Of a stretch of DNA of 64,000 bases, positions 1-9,069 are shown piece by piece. Location of the stretch: positions 65,592 through 129,591 of the forward strand of contig CAVONV010000028.1 of the NCBI GenBank assembly GCA_963697355.1, in the 5' to 3' direction. Position numbers and translations under genes: made by a program. Every line of letters starts with the position of its first letter. Within the stretch, counting starts at the first letter, position 1. Under the pieces are notes generated by a model. That model made no database searches. It worked only from the letters and a program-made list of their open reading frames with translations, and had not been told where the DNA came from. The stretch is from CAVONV01 sp963697355. GTDB lineage: Bacteria > Acidobacteriota > Vicinamibacteria > Marinacidobacterales > DATDRI01.

Positions 1-2207
1 AGAAAGAGTTGTTGGACGTGTTGTACTGGAGGAGCGCTCCGACGAAGGAACGGGGTGAAAACATGTAGTCCGCGCGAAGACGAAGAAGAGTCGTTGTGAA
101 ACTAGCCCTGGACCAAGTCAATCCAGTTTTGAGAAATCCTCGGTTCGAGCGTGAACTGGCGCGTCATCTCGAAGCGGCCGAAATAACTGATCTCCTTTCG
201 GTTCCCGTTGAAAAAGCTTCCGTGTTGGAAACTCACGAAACCCGACATGGGCCGTTGCGGGCCGAAACCGGTAGGTATATCGGAGGTTCTGGAAGTCGTA
301 GCCACCGATCGGTAAGAAGACGTCATCAGCTATCTCGAACTCTTCAGCGAGGTACTCGTAGTTCCGAGTGTACTCGACAGCGAAAGAAATCGCCGTTTTC
401 GAGGTCGGTCCGAAACTCGAGCTGACCTTCGCTGGGTTTCGACGTAGACCACGAGTGTTCGCGACGTGGTCGTATTTACCTTCGAAGTTGAACTTTCGAA
501 CGGCCGGGATGGACGTTGCCCGTGGACTGAATCGGAGCTCGGCGGACGTTTTTCGAATGTCTTGACGTCGCAGGAACCCCACTTCCGGCTTGAAGTTCTC
601 TCCAATCTTCAGGTGCTCGAGCTCGACGCCGTAGCGATCTCCGCCGTAGCGTACGCTCCCCAAGTAGCTCGTGTCTCCTTCGTTGAGACCGGATGTCCAC
701 GTGCGTGCCCAGTAGGTATTGATATCGAGGTTTTGGAAGAACGTGAAGTTGCCGTCGACCCCGAAGAGTGTGTTCGAACCGTTGGAGCCCCCGATGTCCT
801 CGTCGAAAGTCTCCGAACGGTAGGTGGAGATGAAGCCGATGTTGCTCCGCCGGAGGATGTCTCGTTTCACTCGGGCGACGGCGAAGTTGGTCGTGGGAAC
901 ACCCGTATCCACGAGGTCATCCGGTCTGCATCGCGAGTGTCCCAACGGTGAACTTCCCGGTGCGTCCCGTTAGCCGTCCGCCAAAATTGATGGGAACACC
1001 GTAGCTCGTCGTCGAGCCCGATTCGACGGCTAAAGAACATGATGGGCATGTCCGATTGCCCACCACCCCCGCCGCCGCGACGAGTCGTTCGGCCACCGAA
1101 ATTGAAAATGCCTTGGCCCTCGAGGAAAAACTCACGCTTTTCGGGAAAGAACAAGGCTGAACCGAGTCAGATTCACCTGCTGCTCGTCGTTCTCGACTTG
1201 GGCGAAATCCGTGTTGTAGGTGAAGTCGAAAATGAGGCTGCGGGTCACCCCGTACTTGACGTCGAAACCGGCGTCGCCGTCGAGGTCGTTGGAGAAGGGA
1301 TCGTCGGCGGTCAAGTCCGTTCTCACGCCCGCGGTTGCGTAAGGCTTGAGCTTCGAGATTGAGCGAGCGTGCAGGCGGTTCGATGCCGACGAGCGTAGCG
1401 GCTTGCGAAAGCTTGAGGAGTCCGCCCTGCCCGAAAAGCGGCAGCAATGGGCGTGAGATAGCTGCACTCGTTTTTCCACCGAACGATGCGCCGAAAGTTG
1501 ATGCCCCAGATTTGTGAGGTTCCGGGTTTGTACCGAAGCGACTTGAAAGGAAGCACCATTTCCACGGTCCAGCCCTCGGGAAAGCGACCGGTTTTCACGT
1601 CCCAGACCGTGTTCCAGTCACTGTTGGTGTTCCGCTCGTCCGTCACTTGCGCGTCGTAGAGCCCGCCGAGTGGATTGGTGTGGAACAGGAATCCGTTCCG
1701 GCGGTCGTAGAAGGTGTCCAGAATGACGGCGAAGTTATCGTTGTTGAAGATGTTACGGTTGTCCCGCCGCATCTCGTTCGCCACGATACGTTCGGGATGG
1801 CTGTCCCAACAGCGGGCGGCGACGTATACGTTGTCCTTGTCGAAGAACACCCAGACCTCGGTGCGTTCCGTGGCCGGCTCGCCTTCTCGAGGCTCTTGCT
1901 GAATAAACCCATCGATGGAAGGGATACGTCGATAAGCGCTTTCCTCGAGTTTGCCGTCCACCACGAGTGGGTCGGACAGTCGTATCGCGCGCAAGGTAAC
2001 GCCTCCGCGATCGTCTCGGGAGACGATGTCTGGGGGGGCGGGCGCCGGCGGGCCATCGATGGAGCCCTCGGGGAGCTCCAACGGTTCTAGGACGGCGTCG
2101 TCAATCGCGTCAACCGCATATGCGGAGTCTTGTGCGGAAAGAGGAATGACGGCCAAGGTGAGAACACAGACCAACACCGATACGACCGCGCTTTTCCACT
2201 GGTGCAT
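1..2207 (-). pseudogene. DUF5916 / CBM9-like outer-membrane protein, multiply frameshifted, runs off left edge
   Basis: The start at 2207 gives a clear signal peptide (MHQWKSAVVSVLVCVLTLAV, then cleavage near LSAQ). Next comes a family-9 carbohydrate-binding-like domain (about residues 70-240: LSDPLVVDGKLEESAY, ERTEVWVFFDKDNVYVAARC). The DUF5916 signature FFPEKREFFLEGQGIFNFGG follows near 1090-1150, then beta-strand-rich barrel-like sequence. Frame changes occur near 1445, 1350, 1145, 1015, 915, 420, 285 and 105. Good family sequence resumes after each one, and the frame before the window edge still reads TTTLLRLRADYMFSP. The family is known as secreted or outer-membrane proteins of unknown substrate, often in Acidobacteriota and Bacteroidota. 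With at least seven breaks it is either a decaying gene or poorly polished sequence; I cannot tell which. Family call is firm, functionality is not. Confidence 0.8.
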
Positions 2208-2467
2208 CTAATGGTTCTTTTGACTCGACGGGCCGGTCTTCAGCCAATATCGCGCGGCTCTTCTCGAGTCAGCCTTGTCGAATGGAAAGTCTCTAAACTT
2301 CTGAATATAAATGATTCGAGGCCCGCGCCCAAAAAAATCTGGCCTCGAACTCGAAACGCCCAGATAACAGTCTCGCAAAGATATCGAGCTGGGTCAAATG
2401 AATCATTCGACGTGGGGGCTGTCCCCGGCTCACTGCGGCTGGAAGAAAGAGGACCGTCCCCACTTCT
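2208..2467. repeat. Intergenic gap with a GTCCCC inverted repeat
   Basis: No gene is seen in this gap. At about 2412-2460 two copies of a GGGG-N-TGTCCCC-like motif lie in opposite orientation (GGGGGCTGTCCCC at 2413-2425 and GGACCGTCCCC ending near 2461). This is a short REP-like pattern at the 3' end of the MFS gene. It could act as a transcription stop for that gene or be a dispersed palindrome. The evidence is weak. Confidence 0.3.
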
Positions 2468-3745
2468 TCATTTCGCTGTCACTTTTTGGACTCGCCACGT
2501 GACCCACAAGGCCCAAAGGAAACCGGGGATGAGTGTCACTCCTGCCATTCGTTGCAGTATTCCCGAGATGCCCACCGGCGTTTGGTCTAGAGCCCAGCCG
2601 GCCGTAGCCGCACTAATGGCCATTGCGAGCGTCATGAAGGCGAACTCCGTGGAGAATACGCGGCCCCGCACTTTGTTCGGCACGAGGTGAAGGAGGAGCT
2701 GAGTGGAAAACACCCAAATCATTCCACCGCCCACCGCCCGCAGGGTCGCACCGAGGAGGACGATGCTGAGGCTTGCCAAGGACGACGTGATGAGCAATCC
2801 CGCCGCCATCGCGACGTAGGCAAGCATCAACGCCACCCGCATGGGTCGATCTCTATCTCCTGTGAATCGCCTCGCGAGGATAGGACCGATGCCCGAGCCC
2901 ACGCCGACAAAGGCGTACATCAGTCCAAGACTGATGCCGCCGCCTTTGCCGAGGACGAAGACATCCTTGGCGATGGAGACTTGGATCACGTCGAACGCTC
3001 CGGCAACGAAGAGCGTCAACGCGGCTTTGTGAAGAGAAATGACGAGAATGTCAGCGTGTTGCTTGAGATAGCGTAACCCCTCGAGGTATTGACGCAAGGC
3101 TTCCGCGAGGGACCCATCGTTCTCGTGCATGTGCTCCGCTCGATAGTGGATACGAGTGATGAAGAAAGCGGACAAGACAAAGGTCAACGAATCGATGACG
3201 AAGGCGGGGTAAACGCCCCATCCGCCTGCCACCAGCCCTCCCATCGCGGCTCCAAACGCGAGCATGACAGACCATGTGGCGGAGGTGAGTGCGTTGGCGG
3301 CACCGAGCTCTTGGCGGGAGACGATGTCGGGCAAAATGGCGTTGCGAGTCGGGAAGAAAAACCCTGTGAGGGCGAGCTGCAGGGCCGTAAGTGCATAAAG
3401 TGCCCAGACTTGCTCTTCCGTACGTACGAGAAGGAACCCTAAGACGATAACGGCTCGTATTACATCAGTGAGGATGAGCAACGTCTTTCGGTTGTATCGG
3501 TCGGCGGCAACTCCGGCGAACGGGCTCACGAGGAAGGGGGCGAGCATTCGCACCACGAACAAACCCCCGATGGCCACGCCGGAACCGGTGAGCTGGGCAA
3601 CCAGCGACGCCGATGCAATGAGATTGAACCAATCGCCGAAAAGACTGGTGATCTGTCCGTACCAAAGTTGGCGAAAATTCCGGTTGCTACGGATGAGCTC
3701 GAGATAGCCGGTCGGGCGTGGTGTGTCGTGTCCGGGAGCATTCAT
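2468..3745 (-). CDS. MFS transporter (EntS/MFS_3-like drug or siderophore exporter)
   Basis: Twelve-helix major facilitator of about 425 residues acting in the inner membrane. The loop motif between helices 2 and 3 reads SPFAGVAADRYNRKTLL (family G-x-x-x-D-R-x-x-R/K-k signature), and the N-terminal part (RNFRQLWYGQITSLFGDWFNLIA) is typical of the MFS_3/enterobactin-exporter group. A longer reading frame begins at 3781, but the ATG at 3745 is preceded by an AG-rich stretch and starts the conserved portion, so I prefer it. It is divergent from the MazG-like gene across about 110 bp and shares no operon. Substrate cannot be told from sequence. Intact and full length. Confidence 0.88.
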   Translation of the reverse strand: MNAPGHDTPRPTGYLELIRSNRNFRQLWYGQITSLFGDWFNLIASASLVAQLTGSGVAIGGLFVVRMLAPFLVSPFAGVAADRYNRKTLLILTDVIRAVIVLGFLLVRTEEQVWALYALTALQLALTGFFFPTRNAILPDIVSRQELGAANALTSATWSVMLAFGAAMGGLVAGGWGVYPAFVIDSLTFVLSAFFITRIHYRAEHMHENDGSLAEALRQYLEGLRYLKQHADILVISLHKAALTLFVAGAFDVIQVSIAKDVFVLGKGGGISLGLMYAFVGVGSGIGPILARRFTGDRDRPMRVALMLAYVAMAAGLLITSSLASLSIVLLGATLRAVGGGMIWVFSTQLLLHLVPNKVRGRVFSTEFAFMTLAMAISAATAGWALDQTPVGISGILQRMAGVTLIPGFLWALWVTWRVQKVTAK

Positions 3746-3855
3746 GGTTTCATTCTTTTTCTCGAGAAAGAAGATCGTCATTCTATGGACCCGGCTTCGA
3801 GATGCAAACCTCGTGCGGTGCGGTATATAAACAACCGTGTCGGAGGAACCTTTAG

Positions 3856-4194
3856 ATGCAGGAATTGGTGAAGCGACTCCGCCTCTTTGCAGAAGCCAGA
3901 GACTGGGAGCAATTTCACTCCCCTAAGAATCTTGCGATGGCGCTTGCGGTCGAAGTGGCCGAGATCGTCGAGCACTTTCAGTGGCTCACCGAAGAAGAGA
4001 GCCGCGGTCTCGGCGAAGACAAACGGGCAGAGCTCGCCGACGAGATCGGTGACGTCATGATTTATCTCGTGAACCTCTCCGACAAACTTGGGGTCGATCC
4101 CCTTCGAGCGGCAGCAGAAAAGCTAGAGAAGAACGAGAAGAAATACCCGGTCGGCCTCGTAAAGGGAAAATCACAGAAATATACGGAATACTGA
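3856..4194 (+). CDS. MazG-like nucleotide pyrophosphohydrolase
   Basis: 112-residue all-alpha NTP pyrophosphohydrolase of the MazG-like/RS21-C6 group, which hydrolyses (d)NTPs to monophosphate plus PPi (house cleaning, often dCTP analogues). The metal-binding pattern is visible as EVAEIVEHFQW (residues 33-43) followed by ADEIGDVMIYLVNL (about 61-74), i.e. the ExxE...ExxD arrangement. Length matches single-domain family members. The stop codon is two bases before the GTG of the next gene, so it is probably co-transcribed with the SpoIIE phosphatase. Confidence 0.9.
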   Translation: MQELVKRLRLFAEARDWEQFHSPKNLAMALAVEVAEIVEHFQWLTEEESRGLGEDKRAELADEIGDVMIYLVNLSDKLGVDPLRAAAEKLEKNEKKYPVGLVKGKSQKYTEY

Positions 4195-4196
4195 TC

Positions 4197-5744
4197 GTGA
4201 ACGAGATCGATCGAATCAACCGAGCCGGGGTGACTTTCAAGATCGTTCTCCTCTCGGCCTTGCTCATTCTCTTCAATTTTGTGCCGGAATACTTCGGCAT
4301 CCTCCTATCGGCTGGAGAAGATGTCGTCATTCTTACTCCCGCCCATCTGGGACTTCGCCTGCCCGTATCCCTGTTGAACCTCTGGTGGATGCTCTCCTTG
4401 GTCCAGCATATTTTTCTGCTGCGAAATGGCAGGTGGACACGAGAGACCCGTTGGATGGAGTTTGGTCTGGGCCTGTACGGCGCGTGGATCCTCTGGTGGA
4501 GCTTGAGAGAAAACGGGGACTTCTTTCGGAGGGGAATTCAAATCTCCGGAATGCCTACTCGGCAAATTGGCCACACCATAGGAAGGATCATTCAACTATC
4601 CTTTGCCATCGCGCTCGTGGCCACGCTCGTGGCCTCGGTTCGGAGATACCGGGCCTTGGGAGTCGATCATGCCGCTTTACTCACGACAGCCGCGGCGAGG
4701 ACTGTCGGGGGACAGCGATGGGGAGATTTCGAAAAGAATCTCCGCAGGGACCTGAAGGATGTCTACCAGTTCTATCTCGACGACGAGGAGAGAGAGCGGC
4801 TCTCCAAGATGGGTGCCTTCAGCAGGTGGGCGCATCTCATCGTGTGGGTGTTCAAGAGTATGTACCACAAGCTCACGCCCGCGAGACGGATTCTGCTGCT
4901 CGTCGCCTTCATCATCTCCACCGTGAGCATCGACATCGGAGCGGGCAATCTCAACGTGAGATCACTGGGCTTTGTCCTACTCCTCGTCATTCTACTTCTC
5001 GAGCTCAAGGACAAGCTGGTGGCGACAGACGAACTGGCGGTCGGCCGGGCGGTTCAGATAGCCATGTTGCCGCGCGAGAATCCCGTAGTGTCGGGGTGGG
5101 AGATCTGGTTGTACACCCATCCGGCCAACGAAGTCGGTGGCGACCTCGTGGATTACATCGAAATGGACAATGATCGGTGGGGCATTGCCATCGGGGACGT
5201 CGCCGGCAAGGGGCTGGGTGCGGCCCTGCTCATGTCCAAGCTCCAAGCGACCTTGAGAGCACTGGCGCCCGGTTTCGAGGAGCTCTCTGATTTAGGAAGG
5301 ACTGTCAACCGGATCATTTATCGAGATGGGCTCAGGAACCGTTTTGCATCGATGATCTACATCGAGCTCGGGCCGGACTCGGGGAAGCTCCGACTCTTGA
5401 ATGCAGGCCACCTACCTCCGCTCATCTTGCGAACCGACACGATCGAGGAACTGCCTCGTGGCGGGGCGGCTTATGGCCTTCTCACCGAAATGACCTACCA
5501 AGAGCAAGGTGTCGAGCTCGGAAAAGGAGACCTTCTGGTTGCCTACTCGGATGGATTGTCCGAGGCCATTAGCCCCGAAGGCGAGTTCTTCGGTGATGCA
5601 CGTTTGGTCCAGCTCCTATCGGGCTTGAAAGATCTCCCGGTCGAGTCTATTGGCGAACGCGTCCTTTCCGACGTCGACAAATTCATAGGCGACGCCCCCC
5701 CCTTCGATGACCTTTCGTTAGTCCTGCTGAAGCGAACGCGTTGA
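4197..5744 (+). CDS. Membrane-anchored SpoIIE-type PP2C serine phosphatase
   Basis: 515 residues, GTG start two bases after the MazG stop. The N-terminal half has several hydrophobic helices (about 13-35, 58-76, 85-103, 130-150) and a further hydrophobic stretch at about 235-265. The C-terminal half is a SpoIIE/PP2C-like phosphatase (about 285-513). It has NEVGGDLVDY with a metal-binding Asp, GDVAGKGLGAALLM, VAYSDGLSEA and a terminal FDDLSLVLL. Family members dephosphorylate anti-sigma-factor antagonists or similar partner-switching proteins in the cytoplasm, with the N-terminal part sensing at the membrane. No antagonist gene is adjacent, so the target is unknown. Confidence 0.9.
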   Translation: MNEIDRINRAGVTFKIVLLSALLILFNFVPEYFGILLSAGEDVVILTPAHLGLRLPVSLLNLWWMLSLVQHIFLLRNGRWTRETRWMEFGLGLYGAWILWWSLRENGDFFRRGIQISGMPTRQIGHTIGRIIQLSFAIALVATLVASVRRYRALGVDHAALLTTAAARTVGGQRWGDFEKNLRRDLKDVYQFYLDDEERERLSKMGAFSRWAHLIVWVFKSMYHKLTPARRILLLVAFIISTVSIDIGAGNLNVRSLGFVLLLVILLLELKDKLVATDELAVGRAVQIAMLPRENPVVSGWEIWLYTHPANEVGGDLVDYIEMDNDRWGIAIGDVAGKGLGAALLMSKLQATLRALAPGFEELSDLGRTVNRIIYRDGLRNRFASMIYIELGPDSGKLRLLNAGHLPPLILRTDTIEELPRGGAAYGLLTEMTYQEQGVELGKGDLLVAYSDGLSEAISPEGEFFGDARLVQLLSGLKDLPVESIGERVLSDVDKFIGDAPPFDDLSLVLLKRTR

Positions 5745-5762
5745 TCTGCGCTTCTTGAATTC

Positions 5763-6392
5763 CTACGTCGATTTGTATGACCCAAAAACCGCCTTGACCT
5801 CGAACGTCTCCTTGGAATTTTCGAGTACGAAAACACGGTAGCTTGCTCCGCCAGGGGCCACGCGAACCACGACAGGCCAACATCGCTTTGAACGCTCTCC
5901 GCTCTTTGACCAATGGTGGCTTTCGTCGGTTCACGAAACTCGAGAATGAAAACGTCTCGAGGACCTGGATAGGCCCTTTCGGACAAAAGGCGCTCGAGGA
6001 CGCTCGGTGCCGGGTGCGTCGGTGACCAAGCCGGGATGATATGGACGCAGGGCCGGAGGGTTGCGAGGAAGAAAGGACTCGCCGGGTCGATGGAACCATG
6101 GTGATTGACCACGTGAACCTCGACGGGTCCCAACGCTTTGGCCACGGGCGTCTCCATGTTCTGCCATGACGGATGCCCGACGTTGGGAATCCCGCTCAAA
6201 TCGCCGCCGTTGTAAGACAAACGTTGAATGGCCTTTGCCCGTACTGATGTGATGGATGTCGAGGACTCCATCCGACCACGGGGCGAGAGGTTGACCCATG
6301 AGGTCGTTATCTGGTCCTTGGCTTCCAGCGGCCGCGTTCGAAGAAACGAATGCAGCTATCAATAGCGGAGCGAGTCGTCTTGTGATCCACAT
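5763..6392 (-). pseudogene. Secreted metallo-beta-lactamase (ComEC-like) remnant with internal deletion
   Basis: The start at 6392 gives a signal peptide (MWITRRLAPLLIAAFVSSNAAA) and the beginning of an MBL-fold domain (LDIHHISTGKGHSTF). It then jumps at about 6240 straight into the C-terminal part (LSYNGGDLSG, VHVVNHHGSIDPASPFFLATLRP, IIPAWSPTHPAPSVLERLL). A second frame change near 5870 is needed to reach the natural end (VFVLENSKETFEVKAVFG) at 5763. The central part that should carry the HxHxDH zinc ligands is missing. Unlike most breaks in this window, this needs a real deletion of roughly 150-200 codons, so I call it a true pseudogene. Confidence 0.75.
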
Positions 6393-6462
6393 AGCTGCTA
6401 TTTTGGCACGGGGATTCGCAAACGGCGAGATGACTTGATAAGTTTCTGAGGGACTGGCTAAA

Positions 6463-7836
6463 GTGACGTCTATGTGGAAGACATTCCTACGCTATTTCCT
6501 TCCTGATGAAGAGAGAAGGGACCCGCGGTTCAAGGAAGAGCTTGATCGTCTCTCCCTCTTCGGCCTTCGCATCGTTGCCGGCGTCGATATCGCCGCGCCC
6601 CTGTTTACAATCGCCGTTGGCCTGGCCTGGGTCCCTGAGATGCAGCAGCACTTTCGTATCTCCGGCCCCATCGGAATTTTCATGCTTGGGATTGTGACGC
6701 TGGGCCTTTCATTCTGGGTTCCAGTAAGGCCGTTCGCGAGATGGATCGGTATTCTGAATGGCTTCTTAGTATTTGTGGCCATGGTCTATGCACAAGCAGA
6801 TGCGGCCGAGCCAGTATTCGTTCTTTCCGGCAATGTCACCGTGATCATGCTAGTGGGGATTGCCACCCTACCGCTCCAACCACTTCACGCTCTCGCCCTT
6901 GGGCTCTCCATGGCAGCGTTCCATCTTGCGGTGACCTCCCCGATGGGATTTGCCACAATTGAGCCGGGAAAGCTTCCCATGTTTGTTCTGAGCCTGTCAC
7001 AAACCACGTTGACGGCGTGTGTCTTGACCGCCGTGGTCTACCATCAACGCGTTCGTGGATACCGGGCTCGCCGTGCCGCGCAACATGCGTTCGAAGAGCT
7101 CAAACAGGCACAATCGCGCCTCTTGATCACCGCGAACGCAGCATCCCAGGGCCGCCTAGCGGCTGCCTTGAGCCACGAGCTCAATTCGCCCATCGGAGCG
7201 CTCTCGAGTTCGATTGAAACATTGGTTTCAGCTTGTGAAAAAATGGTATCCGATCTTCAAGCAACGGTTCGGTTGAAAGAAGTCATTGCGGGGGCTTCCG
7301 ACTCGGCGCGCCAGTCCATAGAGCGTCTCACGAGGACCGTGGATCGAATGAAACAGTTGACCAACCTCGACCGTGCCGAGGAGCATTGGGTCGACCTCAA
7401 TGAGCTATGGTCCGTATCGGTGAACCTTCTTCAAGGAGAACTGGATCCGAAAGCCAATGTTCTGCTGGAGTTGAAACCTCTCCCCCGGGTGAAGTGCAAG
7501 CCGCAACAGATGAGTGCCGTCTTCGCCAACTTACTCAGGAACTCCGCTAGTTCCATGGACGAGAGGGGAACGATCCAAATAACGAGTCATCGGCGCGGCT
7601 CTGATGTGGTTCTGGAAGTGCGCGACGATGGGAGAGGCATTGCCCATGAACGCTTGGCACGCCTCTTCGATCCAACCTTTCGCGTAGAGGGGCAGCGCGT
7701 TTCCACGACCAATTGGGGACTGTTCATATCCCGTAGCATCGTTGTAGAGCATGGGGGGCAACTCGAGATCGAGAGCACCGAGGGCCGGGGAACCACGGCG
7801 CGGATCTGCTTGCCGGTCGAGGATGCCTTGGCCTGA
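6463..7836 (+). CDS. Sensor histidine kinase with six-helix membrane input domain
   Basis: 457 residues if the GTG at 6463 is used; the ATG at 6472 (MWKTFLRYFLPDEER) is an equally good start. The first ~190 residues are hydrophobic, with about six membrane segments. A linker follows, then the H box (RLAAALSHELNSPIGALSSS, His near residue 237). The ATP-binding part has an N box (FANLLRNSAS), G1 (VRDDGRGIAHERL), F box (LARLFDPTF) and a G2-like STTNWGLFISRSIVVEHGG. The phosphoacceptor His is present, so it should autophosphorylate. It is an orphan: no response regulator adjoins it. Convergent with the radical SAM gene, 9 bp apart. Confidence 0.88.
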   Translation: MTSMWKTFLRYFLPDEERRDPRFKEELDRLSLFGLRIVAGVDIAAPLFTIAVGLAWVPEMQQHFRISGPIGIFMLGIVTLGLSFWVPVRPFARWIGILNGFLVFVAMVYAQADAAEPVFVLSGNVTVIMLVGIATLPLQPLHALALGLSMAAFHLAVTSPMGFATIEPGKLPMFVLSLSQTTLTACVLTAVVYHQRVRGYRARRAAQHAFEELKQAQSRLLITANAASQGRLAAALSHELNSPIGALSSSIETLVSACEKMVSDLQATVRLKEVIAGASDSARQSIERLTRTVDRMKQLTNLDRAEEHWVDLNELWSVSVNLLQGELDPKANVLLELKPLPRVKCKPQQMSAVFANLLRNSASSMDERGTIQITSHRRGSDVVLEVRDDGRGIAHERLARLFDPTFRVEGQRVSTTNWGLFISRSIVVEHGGQLEIESTEGRGTTARICLPVEDALA

Positions 7837-7845
7837 ATGGTGGTC

Positions 7846-8937
7846 CTATTTCGTAAGCTTTACAGGGGTCTTGGTCACGGCACAAGAACGGCAGATGGAC
7901 TCACCTTCTTCACCGGGTCGGTCCCAGGTTCGGCCGCGATGTGCCCGGCGAAGTCGGTGGAAGTTCGGACTGTCCCAGGCCTCTTTGACGCTCACTCCGG
8001 AACCTTGCTCATCGGGGACGACCGACCCGCCGTCGATCTCGAGGGTGAAACCCTGACAGCAAGGCATCGTGTGTTTGCCGTCCCACGTGATGACCATGCG
8101 TCGGAAGGGATCGGAGCACTGAAACTCCTCAGCCGACATCTGATTCCATAGAGCGGCTTGCCACTGGTGCTCATTCCCGGCAGGAAAGTAGCACTCACTC
8201 ACCGACATCCAGTCCACGCCCATCGACTCTTTCCAGAACTCCTCCATTCGCCCCGTGTCGACGTCTCGTCGATTGAGCTCTGTACGGACGACGGAAGCTC
8301 GGATGCGGCAATCGGGACTCCCCTTCCCTGCCGCACGGGCCGCCACAGCGGAGCGCACCGAGTGAAGAAGTATCTCCCAGTCGCCTCCGACCCGCTGACG
8401 CGGATAGGTTTCAGCGTCGCAGGCATCGACGGAGAACATGAGATCGGTGACGCCCGCTTGAACGATTTGTGCGAAGAGCTCGGGATTCTTTCTCGCACCA
8501 CCGTTACCGTTGGTGTTCATCATGATGTCTGGAAAGCCGAGCTCGGATGCGGTACGGACGAAACGGACGATCTCTGGATGAAGCGACGGCTCTCCACGGT
8601 AGTTGAGCTTGATGGAACTGACGCCGATGTCGGCGCATTCTTGGATGAGCCGATCGTAGAGCGTGGGATCCATGTAACCACGGATGTAGGTGTGGTCGCG
8701 GAATCCCAGTGTGCGAATGTGCTCGTGCGTCCAGATCTGGCAGAACCCTTGGGGATCTTCTTCGGAGCTACCGCAACGAAGGTCGCAGACCGCGACCGAC
8801 TCGAGATCCACATGGACCGGATGATCGCTCTCGTCCAGCTCCTCGCCTCGACGATCCCACTCTTGTCGATAGGCCTGGTAGCGCTCACTCCGGCTAGGAG
8901 TGTCACCGAGCACGCGAAATGTCGGGTCTTTACTCAT
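7846..8937 (-). CDS. Radical SAM/SPASM domain protein with atypical cysteine spacing
   Basis: 363 residues. The radical SAM core is recognisable from VHVDLESVAVCDLRC (41-55), a GEP motif in LNYRGEPSLHPE (111-122) and MMNTNGNG (139-146). The 4Fe-4S cysteines appear to be C51, C55 and C66, giving CX3CX10C rather than the usual CX3CX2C. The C-terminal SPASM-like region has MPCCQGF (C293, C294) and ICRSCAV (C349, C352), as in enzymes that bind auxiliary Fe-S clusters and modify peptides or sugars. No precursor peptide gene is seen nearby. Substrate unknown. The only framing oddity is the inserted segment between C55 and C66, which could also be a local sequence error. Confidence 0.82.
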   Translation of the reverse strand: MSKDPTFRVLGDTPSRSERYQAYRQEWDRRGEELDESDHPVHVDLESVAVCDLRCGSSEEDPQGFCQIWTHEHIRTLGFRDHTYIRGYMDPTLYDRLIQECADIGVSSIKLNYRGEPSLHPEIVRFVRTASELGFPDIMMNTNGNGGARKNPELFAQIVQAGVTDLMFSVDACDAETYPRQRVGGDWEILLHSVRSAVAARAAGKGSPDCRIRASVVRTELNRRDVDTGRMEEFWKESMGVDWMSVSECYFPAGNEHQWQAALWNQMSAEEFQCSDPFRRMVITWDGKHTMPCCQGFTLEIDGGSVVPDEQGSGVSVKEAWDSPNFHRLRRAHRGRTWDRPGEEGESICRSCAVTKTPVKLTK

Positions 8938-9069
8938 ACGCCTTCATTCTAACGAGAAACTCCCCGCGGTGCGATAGTCGCTTTCGCGGCTTCCACTGGT
9001 GACTGTTCACCGATAGTGCTCACCGCCTACTTCTTCACTGCCCACTGCCACTGTCCCCGCTATGCGGCT
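8938..9069. repeat. Intergenic short direct and inverted CACTG-type repeats
   Basis: No gene. From about 8991 to 9054 the sequence is built from degenerate CCACTG / GACTGTTCAC / TTCACTGCCCACTGCCACTGT units. This resembles the low-complexity CACTGT repeats that accumulate between genes in some genomes. It sits just past the esterase stop codon. Confidence 0.35.
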
